From the NCBI GenBank assembly GCA_934047225.1, contig OW204005.1, forward strand, positions 20,406,396 through 20,470,395: a DNA stretch of 64,000 bases. Direction: 5' to 3'. Below the pieces are notes generated by a model that was given only the letters and a program-made list of their open reading frames with translations, made no database searches and had not been told where the DNA came from. This document shows positions 54,801 to 64,000 of this stretch, piece by piece. Numbering within the stretch: the first letter of the stretch is position 1; every line of letters starts with the position of its first letter. This stretch comes from Ypsolopha sequella. Taxonomy: Eukaryota; Arthropoda; Insecta; Lepidoptera; Ypsolophidae. Position numbers and translations under genes: made by a program.

Positions 54801-57800
54801 CAATTTAACAAATTAAATTTGTGTAGGTAGTTAAGGAGTTGAACTACATTACAATTTTTCCGTTTTGACACAAGTATCACAAGCATCGGGAAAAAAAATC
54901 ACAAAATACGTAATTTGGCGTTGCAAACAGAAAAAAAAATTTGAAACATATTTTTTTTGCGTAAAGAGTTCAAAGTATCATATAATATATTAATATATTT
55001 TCCTGTCGTTATTTAAAAAGAAATACACAAACTTCCAAATTCTTTTTGCGTAATTTTTCTGTGCAGGAAAAATGTAGAATGTTTGAGTATTTCTTTTAAA
55101 ATAACGAAAGGAAATAAAAAATCATAAAAATCTGTAAAGGCTATTTTCATTTATTAACTCTATAAAAAAATATTTTATTTTGTAGTTTAGATCAGTAGAC
55201 AGATCATACTAGTTCCAAAGCTAAATTACATTTTCCGTGATTTTACTGATCTTTCCGATTTTTTTTCTCGATCATTGTGATACCTGCGTCAAGTCTGAAA
55301 AATTATAATGTAGTTCAACTCCTTAACTGCCTACAAAAATTTTATTTGTTAAAAATATTTTGTTTTAATATGCTAAATCGTCCAAACGCGGGAGCATGTT
55401 TGGCGCAACAGACCCTTAAGTCACAAAATATATACTACCAGAAGGCCGACTCGACGACGGAGCGAAAACAGACGCATACATGCATAGACGCGTACGTATG
55501 ATGATATAATATGAAGTATGAATATCTCCGAGATCCTCTTACGTACGCGTCTATGTATGCGTGCGCCTGTTTTCGCTAGTTATGCGGAGAAAACCTTCTG
55601 TAAGTTCTTATTTTGTGCTTAAGTTCTATGCACGCCACTGGTAGGTACTGTTGCTAGTTCCGGATATAAAATCTTCTGTAAAAAGTGCTTGATTTATTTC
55701 TAAAAAGGCTAGGCTAGTAACACTGATCAGAAATACCACGGACGTATAGCTTTCACACGAGCACTGAGACAATTTGCATTTCAACTCATTAAATAGCACG
55801 GTAGTGCGTCGCCAAGTACTCTTACAACCAGGGCGCGGCGTTACACACACCAAACTATATTTACACGAACCGTTTCGAGACACTTTGGATCCACACGTGA
55901 CTTAGTACCTATATGAGATTCAGGATTCACATTGTATTATTCACCAAATGTATATTTTTTTGCACGAAGGAACGAACATTCGAAAGATCGCGACATTGTG
56001 AAATGGTTCATGTACCATAGGAGTTAAAAGTGCATTTCCCACTATCACAAATTGTCAGTTTCTTTCTTTGTGCAAAAAAATATACGTCCGGTAATGAATA
56101 CTTTGTGAGGAAGCATAGCTTATACTTAATTTCACTGATTTAACTTTAATAGATCCTGACTAACTCACTTAAATACCTAATCTTACTAAGCTACAGGTTT
56201 TGTGGTTGGCCCTCACCAAACACGCGTCCCTGGTGCCATTCCTGAAGCTCGCGCAGAAGAAATCCGGTGTAAACTGGAATCCGTTGACGAGTTGGTATGC
56301 GTCAGTGCAGTACGACTGCTCCTTCACTTTCAACCTGGCCGACTTTAGCTGCTGGTAGTCTGGGTTGGTTTGAAAATGGGCGTCTTGACCCTAGAAAAAC
56401 ACATACAAATCAGATCAACTAAGCGGGTCTAAGGTTAGCTCTAATATTAGCCTGATCCTTATTTTTTATTTTTACTTGTTTACTATGGGGCACCACCTCA
56501 ACGTGTTCTCTATCTCTATAAATATAAAATGCAACTTTTGTCTGTTTGTCTGTCTGTCTGTGTGTTCACTTATAACTTGGGAACTACTAAATAGATTTTG
56601 ATCTAGTTTTCATCGTATGGTAAAACATTTCTCTGGGAAAGTTTAAGGGATATTTATCACGCTATGACTAAAGAGAGCAGCGCAGTGAGAGTTTTAGTGA
56701 AACATGTGGAATGTTCGCCTTAGCGAAGTAAACCGTCACGGGTTCACACCACCCACTGTTAAATTTTTTTTTTTGCAGACTTAATGAATTGCGATTTACG
56801 CGTTTTGAATTTATGTTAGAGGCCAATCATTTTGCGCTTCAACGCCTTCTCTTAGAAAGCAAACATGATTGTCCCTTTGCTTCTCGACTGTGACCAAGCT
56901 AAACTACTTATGTTGGATAAAAACTGTACAACATTAGGCGTTGATGTAATAAAGCATACTTTGTAATTTTATAATAAATTCAAAAATTTTTGCAAAAATT
57001 TAAATAGAATCTTCGTATTTTAATATTTATTTTCATTGTTGAAATTGTTACAAAATGATTAAACATGCTTTCTTACCGTCCTTAAACACATAAACGGTTG
57101 CAAAAGTGATTCGTCTCTTTTTCACTTTGAGTAATTCACATCGTTTACAAATATCTAGCCCTAGACCAAGATTTGTTAGAAAACATCAAGGTCCTTTTCA
57201 AAATGTTTAACAATATCTATAAAAACCGAAAACAGCAACGCGTGAAATAAAAGTTGTTGCGAACCATTTCTATCTGACTATTATCAAGGTCGTCGCACAT
57301 TACAACGGATCGGCCACCAGACCATTTCAAATTAAAGCATTGAAATATAAGTTTTGAACTTTACTAGTGAATGGAGTCGGGCGCCGCGCCGACGTTCTTG
57401 GCTCGCGCGTCGTACATTTGCAAAGTATCACGTACGCAACACGATTTAAAGCTCACATTGCAATGCGTTATTTGAGGAGGTCTGGTGCCGAGGCATTATA
57501 ATTTGCGACGGCCTTTATATAGCAGAGTCTCCTGTCCACTGTTGTCGCTCGTAAACCAACGAACTTGGCAATCTGTGAAACTTACTGAACTTGCTCCGAA
57601 CCCAGCCACGAGGACGAAAGTCGAAGCGTACGGCTCCCAGGTTTGGTCGTATATTTTTATAATGTTCACATATTTCGTTAATACTGTAAATATAAGATTT
57701 ATATTATCAATTATTTTGTCAACAGTGTAAATATTAGATTTATAAAACTAAGATGAAATATAAATGATTATTGAAAACGAGCCGAATCATAAGCTGTAAG

Positions 57801-58812
57801 ATTAAGTAGTATTTGGAAACTTATTAAAGAGAACATAAGAGTCAAATTAATTTTAAAACATGTGCAAACAATTGGAACCGGAAGCAATTATGGGTTTCAT
57901 TTTGGCTTTATCGAGGCATACTAAAGTAGATATAAGTCATTTGTATAATATAAGTTTTATGTTAAAAAAAGACATCATCTTGCTAAGTTTCTTGCCCTTC
58001 TTCTAAGCAAGACTTATCGAATGGGCGGAGGCAGGCATGTATTTATATATGTAACCTATTAGTATGTAGTATATAGCATGGGATTTGGTCGGCCGCCTGG
58101 ATTCGTGCTGGGGGCTCGGTTGGTGATCATTCAACCTTGTTCCTGGTCCCTGGCCGGGTCTCCGGTATGGGTTCGGGCGGTTGACTGGATTTCACTTTGT
58201 ATAATATATATTTTACCTATCATTTTAATCGTATATATATTGCTACATTAATTAAATAAACCTTTAATCCTGTCCATGTACATTAATAATTTTATTACAG
58301 ATCTTTTTATTACATTAAATTTGACGTGTAAAAAGTGTATTATATATACCTACTTTGCAAAATAAACTATTTGAATTTGAATTTGGACGTAATAGTTGAC
58401 GGTAAAATACTAAAATTATGCAATAATGTCATGCGTGTCCCATTTTTTGCAATACAGACAAGGTCGAGTATGTAAATGTGCCTTCTATTCAGAAGCACCA
58501 TTGATTGATACAAATTTTCTGCAATAAAGATTTATGATCTAAAACGATCTTGCATTTCACAGACTACACTTGAAGACACCTCTCCGTTCGAGGATTCATG
58601 TCGTGAATATAAAATTCGGTGACAACCAACCCAAGTTCTCGGTTAGCTTCAACAGCGCAATGTCAGCGTGTGGAACTGGCTCCTCCTCGAACTTGGGATG
58701 CCGCACAGCTCCAAATACGTCGTACACGGTACCGCCTTCGTTAGACTTCTGGGCACCCACTCTGACCTTCACGAACTTGCTTAGAGTGTTCATTGGCGAC
58801 ACGTGGAGGACA
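48686..58812 (-). CDS. Trypsin-family serine protease homolog, catalytic Ser replaced by Ala (5' end outside window)
   Basis: Five minus-strand exons: 58812-58631, 57683-57586, 56390-56217, 54638-54520 and 48851-48686. All introns are GT-AG and all phases agree, giving 246 residues. The first base completes a Cys codon expected to be the Cys after His57, whose exon lies right of the window. The chymotrypsin-fold landmarks seen are HADIALLKL (catalytic Asp102), VAGFGAS (the GWG loop), paired Cys in EQSYC and FFCASF, and RDAC with Asp in the S1-pocket position of trypsins. Then comes FDAGAPA where active enzymes have GDSGGP, and SFG for SWG. The nucleophile Ser195 is Ala, so it should be catalytically dead. 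A 54-residue tail follows the last helix. Insect protease homologs act as cofactors or binding proteins in immune cascades or gut; the role here is unknown. Confidence 0.88.
49300..49640 (+). mobile_element. Jockey-like LINE 3' UTR fragment
   Basis: TAGCAAGACTAATCGAATGG then GCGG...TTAGGCATATATTTATA matches the segment at 57960-58060 and loosely 22500-22550. It lies in the last intron of the protease homolog. Confidence 0.5.
49922..50182 (+). pseudogene. Coding-like open frame of unknown family
   Basis: 86 codons: FDLSVDPRNISDTPLEIHNN, then VNCHHYPFFKYFSPVELVLH and LRENKLDQKFLYKKILQKLL. It has protein-like composition and helical periodicity. Three loose repeats of CGTYACTATYTATCTCA follow at 50160-50280. 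Not recognised; probably a transposon gene fragment. Confidence 0.3.
50835..52618. mobile_element. Fold-back element with inverted arms of about 480-550 bp
   Basis: The left arm (50835-51310) and right arm (52070-52618) are inverted copies with ends CTTGGGATAAATCGCC / GGCGATTTATCCCAAG. Shared blocks include AATTAATCCTAAAAGAG and AAGGAAAACCTTGTAT. The centre (51320-52060) contains a further palindrome. No transposase. Non-autonomous. Confidence 0.75.
51369..51621. repeat. Palindromic MITE nested in the fold-back element
   Basis: ACAACTTTTAGCTAAGA at the left and its inverse TCTTAACTAAAAGTTGT at the right. Symmetry continues through TTAAAAGT and GCAT. Confidence 0.65.
52619..53439. other. Intron sequence, no gene seen
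   Basis: AT-rich intron of the protease homolog. No repeats with clear ends, no coding. Confidence 0.35.
53440..54462 (+). repeat. Long copy of the dispersed lepidopteran repeat with internal duplication
   Basis: Starts AAGTGCGAGTCAGACTCGCG and ends near GGACAACGGAGTCTCACC, as at 21600-21895, but is about 1 kb. Segments 53571-53665 and 53801-53895 are diverged copies (TTTTTTCATATTTTT, then ACCAGTTT, then GGGGGACAT). Confidence 0.6.
54520..54638 (-). CDS. Protease homolog exon with the altered active site
   Basis: The acceptor TATCTTAG ends at 54639; the donor is TTTCG/GTAAGTAG at 54520/54519. The exon is 119 bp, phase 0 to 2. It begins FDAGAPAVYRNRLMGVMSFG, the position of GDSGGP in active proteases, and includes the last conserved Cys in PERCGD. 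Confidence 0.9.
54772..55409. repeat. Long palindromic MITE, about 640 bp
   Basis: The outer ends are GTTGCGCCAAACATGCTC and the inverse GGAGCATGTTTGGCGCAAC. Symmetry continues through TAAGGAGTTGAACTACATTA and, in the centre, TATTTCTTT / AAAGAAATA blocks. It lies between two protease-homolog exons. Confidence 0.75.
55439..55600. repeat. MITE, 162 bp
   Basis: The ends are CAGAAGG and CCTTCTG. Inner arms share AGCGAAAACA and ATAGACGCGTACGTA, inverted around a loop of about 45 bp. Confidence 0.7.
55939..56099. repeat. MITE, 161 bp
   Basis: ATTCACC then GTATATTTTTTTGCAC at the left, and GTGCAAAAAAATATAC then GGTAATGAAT at the right, are inverted. No coding. It lies about 120 bp from the next exon. 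Confidence 0.65.
56217..56390 (-). CDS. Protease homolog exon before the active-site exon
   Basis: The acceptor TTTTTCTAG ends at 56391; the donor is TTTG/GTGAGG at 56217/56216. The exon is 174 bp, phase 0. It encodes GQDAHFQTNPDYQQLKSARL, KVKEQSYC and a segment ending RDACL, with the conserved Cys pair and the S1-pocket Asp. Confidence 0.88.
56391..57585. other. Intron sequence, nothing firmly recognised
   Basis: A repeat-like stretch starting near 56520 (CTTTTGTCTGTTTGTCTGTC) and a 45-bp near-copy of 54470-54514 at about 57236-57285 (CGTGAAATAAAAGTTGT) are the only structures seen. Confidence 0.35.
57586..57683 (-). CDS. Protease homolog short exon with the GFG loop
   Basis: The acceptor TATATTTACAG ends at 57684; the donor is AGTTCA/GTAAGT at 57586/57585. 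The exon is 98 bp, phase 1 to 0. It encodes LTKYVNIIKIYDQTWEPYAS and TFVLVAGFGASS, the region with the GWG motif of trypsins (Trp changed to Phe). Confidence 0.85.
57960..58385 (+). mobile_element. Jockey-like LINE 3' UTR with (GAATTT) tail
   Basis: CTTGCTAAGTTTCTTGCCC then CTAAGCAAGACTTATCGAAT, ending AATAAACTATTTGAATTTGA. This is the usual 3' end of lepidopteran jockey-like LINEs. No ORF remains. Confidence 0.6.
58631..58812 (-). CDS. Protease homolog exon with the catalytic Asp
   Basis: The acceptor AATCCCCGCAG ends at 58813; the donor is TTGG/GTTGGT at 58631/58630. The exon is 182 bp, phase 2 to 1. It completes a Cys and then reads VLHVSPMNTLSKFVKVRVGA, QKSNEGGTVYDV and HPKFEEEPVPHADIALLKL. 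Asp in ADIALL is the Asp102 equivalent. Confidence 0.88.
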
Positions 58813-58959
58813 CTGCGGGGATTTATGTTAGAGTTAGATACTGTTAAATAGTAACAAATCCTATGCTGTCCTTCCTATCCTACTTTATATCCTTCTTATA
58901 ATATTTCGCTTGATATAGATTTGTTTTGTTCAAGCACATCATCAGTTAAAAGAGCTTTA

Positions 58960-59310
58960 ACACTTTTACACTTTAAAAATGAGTAGGTAAATTCTTTCAA
59001 TTTATCTATTCTTAAATTTTTATTGTTTATTTCTAATTAAACTAAAATTTTATATTATTTATGTAGTATTTGTAAGCCAAAACTGTTAGTTAAACTGTTA
59101 TGCCCCTACGGCTCACTTATTTGTAATCTAAAACTGTAAGTTAAACTGTTGTGCCCCTACGGCTCACTTCTATTTAATTTTGTCATCCATTAGGTGAAGA
59201 TTTTTTATCGGCATTTAGTTATTTATTCTAAATTTTTACTGTACTTATTTGTCTGTTAATCTTCCTAAGAGTAAATAAATAAATAAATAAATAAATTATA
59301 ATATATAAAA
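58960..59310 (+). mobile_element. LINE-like 3' end with tandem 51-bp repeat and (AAAT)n tail
   Basis: Two 51-bp units (59069-59119, 59120-59170) share AAACTGTTRTGCCCCTACGG. The segment ends in (AAAT)n at about 59271-59297. Probably a retroelement 3' UTR. Confidence 0.45.
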
Positions 59311-59359
59311 GTGAAAGTTGTTACCTAAAATCTCGAAAACCACTCGATATATCGACACA

Positions 59360-59810
59360 ATACTATTACTATAAAGATAAAGATATTTATTTGCATAAAT
59401 TGTGGTACATAAGTTGTTATAAATTATATATTGTTCAGCACAATTTGCCCAAATAGGCATGTAAACTTTAAAACGGTAAGATTATATTATTTTACAATTA
59501 TAGTAGGATAAGTACATATTAATTCTATATTCTTAATTTTGTACACTAATAATCTTTCTAGGTCTTAGATCTACAAACTCTTTAATATAATAAAAACATT
59601 TTACAAACAACCAGCTAAACAGCTTTTTCTTAAATAAGCGAGTAGGTAGTTCATCAAGAGAATCAGGTAACTTGTTTAAAATTTTGATTTGTATAAAATA
59701 TGTACTTCTTTGACAAAAATCAGTTCTATATTGTGGTGTAATTAATTTATTAGGGTAGCGGGTATTAAAACTATACTTGTTAGAATTTTTCGAGTACAAG
59801 TTTTGGTAGG
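59360..59810 (-). mobile_element. LINE C-terminal fragment
   Basis: The minus strand encodes YPNKLITPQYRTDFCQRSTY then FIQIKILNKLPDSL, the C-terminal block of jockey-like RT proteins. The 3' UTR follows to about 59360. A related copy is at 63232-64000. Confidence 0.65.
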
Positions 59811-60267
59811 ATTTCGCGAAACATGCTATTTCGTAAATGTAGAGGTTAACAGCTTATGTTTAACAAAGTGGGGCCTACATGAATCTGTCTTAAAGAGTAG
59901 GTCCTAGATTAACATAATAGGCTATGGTTTGTGGCGCTTTAACTTAAGGAATCCGAGCAGTAACTATATAAATAAAAATCATTTATTTCAGAACCTGGTT
60001 TATATAAAAATCGAATGTCTAGTATGTTCGTGGTAGTTCGGCCGTGTCACCATTGCATAATCGCGTTCGCGGCATGCTTGCGGTTTCATGAGTGTAACTT
60101 CGTGAAATCACTTCTCTGTTTTTCAAAATTATTCCATTATGTTAAGGCGATATGTAAAAGTTTTAGCGTCCCTGCGAGAGGGACGGATTCGTGGAAAAGT
60201 AGCAAAAAGTCGGTTTTTTATTAATATAAAATGTACTAAAGTTGCTATCAAAATTTCGTTTCACCAG

Positions 60268-60498
60268 AGGGCTTATTATGTATGTTTAGTTGCCATCTGA
60301 ACTGGGTGTCTATCATCAAATACATAGATATACTATCGAATTCCGATTGTCTAAGGATATTTTTGCACTTGAAGTGACGACACAGTTCGTAAAAGTTCAA
60401 TACCCACTAATGGCTATTTTGAAAGTTCCGTTTTTAGCTATGTTTTAGATGATAGGCATCTAGTCCAGTTGGCAACTAAAGATACAGAATAGAGGGGC
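60268..60498. repeat. MITE, about 231 bp, inside repeat A
   Basis: TTTAGTTGCCATCTGAACTG at the left matches the inverse of the right end (TTTAGTTGCCAACTGGACTA). Both continue to CTATCATC and, outwards, to TATTMTGTAT. It is absent from the copy at 951-1407. Confidence 0.75.
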
Positions 60499-60590
60499 TG
60501 GTCATAGATACTGTTAAAACCCACCTAATAAAATATAGTTGCAGTCTATATATCATTCTAAATTGTCAAACCAGGAGAATTGGTGTCGAA

Positions 60591-63045
60591 ACACAATAAC
60601 ACTAAGCAAGTCAAAATAAGTAAAAGTAACTTCGTCCTTAAGCCCTGGATGACCCCTGGTCTACTGAGATGTAGTCGACATCGTGATCGGCTACATGCAA
60701 GGCTGAGGCGTTATCCTAATGATGAAGTACTTAAACTTACATATCATCGCTACAAAAATTACTTTAATGGGTTAATTCGAAAGCTTAAATTGAAATATGA
60801 AAGTAACGAACTGGAAAGAAACAGCTCGAATACAAAATCACTTTGGAACACAATCAAAAATCTCTGTAGCCTAAAAACCACAAAAACTCAAGCCTCGGAA
60901 CTGCTTTCAATTGTTACTGATCCCAAAGAATCACTTGACCAGTGTAACAAATATTTTTCTTCAGTTGGTAGCAAACTAGCAGTTCAGACCCTTTCAAGTT
61001 TAGGTGTTACTGAGGAACACTTAGGTGCTGGAGTTAAAGTGAGAAATAGCCCCAAGGATTCATTTTTCTTGGAGCCTACTAACGATCAGGAGATTTCTTG
61101 TGTTATTAAAAGTTTAAAAAACCACAGTGCACCTGGTATTGATTCAATAAATAACCATCTTCTAAAAAGTATTTCAGATTTAATAGTTGTGCCGTTAGTA
61201 TATATCTTTAATTTAAGTTTTAACACTGGTTGTTTTCCGGAAAGTTGGAAGGTAGCTGCTATTACTCCTATCCACAAGGATGGTCCGAGAAACGTACCCA
61301 ATAATTATAGACCAATATCATTGTTGAGCAGCATTTCAAAAATACTAGAAAAGCTGGTCAACAAAAGATTGGTCAGATATCTGGAAAAGTTCAACCTTCT
61401 TTCGGACAGGCAATTTGGTTTCAGACAGCACAGGTCTACTGAGGATGCAATTGTACTTCTTACTAACCTAATATCTTCATACTTAGACAAAGGTTTAAGC
61501 TGCGTGGGCGTCTTCTTGGACCTGGCGAAAGCCTTTGACACGGTGTCCACACCCATTCTTCTAAGAAAATTGGAGCTTTTGGGCATCAGAGGAACTTCAT
61601 TGTCATGGTTCCACAGCTATCTCTCTCATAGGAAACAACTAGTAAAAGTAGGTCAGTTTATAAGTGGCATCGAAGAGGTAGAATATGGAGTCCCGCAGGG
61701 CAGTATTTTGGGCCCTACCTTATTCATAATTTACATGAATGATCTGCATGATCTTTATATGAGTGGGGCTGAAATAATTTGTTACGCGGACGATACTGTC
61801 ATTCTTTTCCATGGTGACACCTGGGAGCACACGTATAAGTCAACTGAGGAAGGAATGACTTCCATCTTCCGATGGCTACAAAATAATTTACTTACTCTTA
61901 ACAATAATAAAACTAAGTACGAATGTTTCCATAAAACAGCAGCCTCTGAACCTCCCTTACGCGATGGGATCAAAGTACATTCCTGCAGTAACTCAAACCA
62001 TCATCTTCCATGTGACTGTTCTGTGATACAGCGTGTAAGCAGTATAAAATATCTGGGGGTTATTGTTGATGAAAAACTGAACTTTAAAGAGCATATCCTG
62101 CAACTTTCAAAAAGGACCCGTAAAATCATTGGTATTATGAAAAAAATACGAAACTCAGCAAGTTTTCAAATACTAAAACTAGTTTATACTGCCCTTTGCC
62201 AATCACTTCTTTCATATTGCATCTCAGTTTGGGGCAGCGCTTCCAAAACAACCATGCTCGTCGTTGAAAGAGCACAACGTTCTGTACTGAAAGTGATGCT
62301 CAAAAAACCGTATCGTTATCCAACAGACGCTTTATTTAACATGGCTCAAGTGCTTACCGTAAGACAACTTTTCATCCATAGAACTTGTTTAAATTCCCAT
62401 CGAACTATGACTTCTTCGGATGAGTACAACCGCTTATTAAACAAACGGGTTTTCAGAATGCCCGGGCCTAAGGTTATTACAACTTTTGCTACCAGATTTG
62501 GCAAATTTATAAGCTCTCGTATATATAATAATGTACTTAGGCACTGTGATTTTAAACAGTGTTCTGTTTTTGAAGCTAAAGCCAAGGTTGCAAACTGGCT
62601 TAAATCTATTAATTACGAGGACACAGAAAGGCTACTTGATGCTTTCGTTGTAAATAACTTTGCAACCCTGTAAATTAACAATTGTTTGTTTATTAATTTT
62701 CTTTTTTTTCCATGTATATTTGTTTTATAAGTTTTATTTTAATTGTTCCTTTTTCATTGTGTAAACTTATGTTGTTGTTTATATTATATGTCTACAAATA
62801 ACTTTATTATCTATATGTTACAATAGTTAATATTTTACTATGGATATTTAATGTACCTAACAGTATTCGCACAAAATAATTTTCACTGGTACCCCAAGTT
62901 ACTAGCCTAGCTAAGTTTGGGGACCCCTGGTTAATCAGTATTTTTAAGTTATGTGCAGATGTATATACCAAATGTATTTTTGTTAATTTTGTATTTTAAT
63001 TTGATTTGTTTCTGCAATAAACTTATTTTTATTTTATTTTATTTT
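60591..63045 (+). mobile_element. 5'-truncated LINE with long open RT frame
   Basis: Inserted after GGTGTCGAAA in repeat A and ending in AATAAACTTA(TTTTA)n. The continuous frame (60591-62673) has no start codon of its own. It covers [53 protein letters not shown], the catalytic CYADDTVILF and the C-terminal ERAQRSVLKVM block. The endonuclease is missing. No stop over about 690 codons suggests a young insertion. Confidence 0.85.
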
Positions 63046-63232
63046 AAAAGAACCTCATTTCAATAAATATTTCTATCGAGCCGAATTTCTCCAATCGCGT
63101 TTTTGTTTTAACAGGTCACTAGAAAAAGAATCCAAAAATGATGTACTATTTTATCAAAATAATACATTATTTACTGAAGTAGATATGCAAGTCGTTAAAG
63201 TGTCGATTTTTTTTTCGTAGCGCCTTGAAGAC

Positions 63233-64000
63233 AATAATTTATTTGCATAAATTGTGGTATACATAAAGATGGTGAGGTACACAAAATTGGTTTAGCACAA
63301 TTTTCCTTATTCGGGCCTGCAAATTTTAGTGTATATAATTTTAATATCTATTCATAATAGTAGTTTATGCTACAAGGGCGCAAAGGAATAAATTACGAGG
63401 ACGATTTAAAATACGAGCGTAGCGAGTGTTTTAAACGTAACCGAGTAATTTATTGCTTTTACGCCCGTGTATCATACTACGTTTTTCAATGCATAGTGTG
63501 AGGAAATGAAATCAAATACAATCTTGTGAACTTTAAATTATGATTGGCTCAAAAGGATTGTATCCAGAGCCGTTAAACAGTGGAAAAAAGTATAACATCT
63601 ATGGTACACAGGAAAGGCTGCAGGTTAGCCAGCCATTGCAAATGAATTAAAAAAATAAATAATAATAAAGCCCTAGGGCAAAATAACCGACTTTCTGTTC
63701 GGTTTTGATGCATAAAAAGTGGGCCTTTACGAGCACATGCATTGAAAAAGTATCTATAATATTATCACTAATTTCTTAGTGCCTATAAATTTGTTATATT
63801 TCAATATTACTTAAATTCAAGAAATCTTTAATGTCATAGAAACATTGTTTTGTTAAATAATTACATAACAATTTCTTAAATAAATTTATGGCTTTTCTTT
63901 GAGACTGTCTGGTAAATTATTAAAAATCTTTATTTGCATAAAGTATGTGGATCTTTGGCAAAATTCAGTTCTGATTTCGTAAACCTGCCATTTCATAAAT
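63233..64000 (-). mobile_element. Jockey-like LINE 3' end, interrupted by repeat B and leaving the window
   Basis: The minus strand near 64000-63880 encodes RTEFCQRSTYFMQIKIFNNL, as at 59533-59799. Its 3' UTR resumes at 63355-63235 beyond an inserted repeat B copy. Confidence 0.65.
63353..63750 (+). repeat. Repeat family B, copy 2
   Basis: About 95% like 4893-5284 by eye, in the same orientation, inserted in a LINE 3' UTR. TATCTAT occurs close to both edges (about 63346 and 63751) and may be the target duplication. Confidence 0.75.

Larger units (their letters stand above)
60142..63232 (+). repeat. Repeat family A, copy 2, split by a MITE and a LINE
   Basis: The three pieces 60142-60264, 60506-60591 and 63046-63232 align in order with the single block 951-1407. 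The gaps are the two later insertions. Confidence 0.75.

Noticed and set aside
1..64000. tRNA, rRNA and other structured RNA genes
   Set aside because: Apart from the weak A/B-box pair near 7308-7352, no cloverleaf-like or rRNA-like sequence was seen by eye. A tRNAscan or Rfam run would be decisive.

Overview
The window looks like nuclear DNA of an insect, most likely a moth or butterfly. It is AT-rich, has spliced genes with long introns, and is packed with transposable elements of types common in Lepidoptera: BEL/Pao, jockey-like and RTE-like LINEs, Penelope-like elements, Helitrons, hATs, many palindromic MITEs, and a dispersed repeat starting GTGCGAGTCGGACTCGCG. Nothing suggests a bacterium, a plasmid or a CRISPR array.

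Two host genes can be rebuilt exon by exon, both on the minus strand. (1) A complete sugar transporter of the Tret1-like MFS family: seven coding exons between 25961 (ATG) and 516 (stop), 454 codons, with all splice phases agreeing. (2) The last five exons (58812 to 48686) of a trypsin-family serine protease homolog. Its catalytic Asp is kept, but the catalytic Ser is Ala (FDAGAP in place of GDSGGP). The exon holding His57 lies to the right of the window. Most exons of both genes are too short to stand out as open frames.

Layout: 0-10 kb holds transporter exons 7 to 2, with intronic repeats (Penelope remnant, RTE tails, palindromic MITEs). 10-26 kb is the 16.3 kb first intron. It carries a 7.7 kb long-inverted-repeat element (10016-17689) flanked by a 9-bp duplication that splits a LINE, and inside it are two hAT elements, one of which holds another LINE piece. 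Next come a hAT with a perfect 8-bp duplication (19652-20452) and a 19-bp-TIR element (20921-22396), then exon 1. 27.6-38.7 kb, about 1.7 kb upstream of the transporter start, is a very young BEL/Pao retrotransposon with near-identical LTRs. Its gag-pol frame is broken by an apparently full-length LINE inserted in antisense with an 8-bp duplication. 39.4-44.8 kb is a second long-inverted-repeat element. It holds a decayed gene with PIN/FEN-like and Cys-rich segments, and a Helitron with definable ends that carries Helitron N-terminal coding remnants plus an opposite-strand zinc-ribbon/poly-Ser ORF. 48.7-58.8 kb is the protease-homolog gene, its introns filled with inverted-repeat elements. 59-64 kb is LINE material, including a 5'-truncated LINE with a long open RT frame inserted in a repeat whose uninterrupted relative lies at 951-1407.

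The two genes are unrelated in function and share only strand and location. The main interest is the chain of dated, nested insertions and the catalytically altered protease homolog. All family names come from motif recognition by eye; no database search was run.
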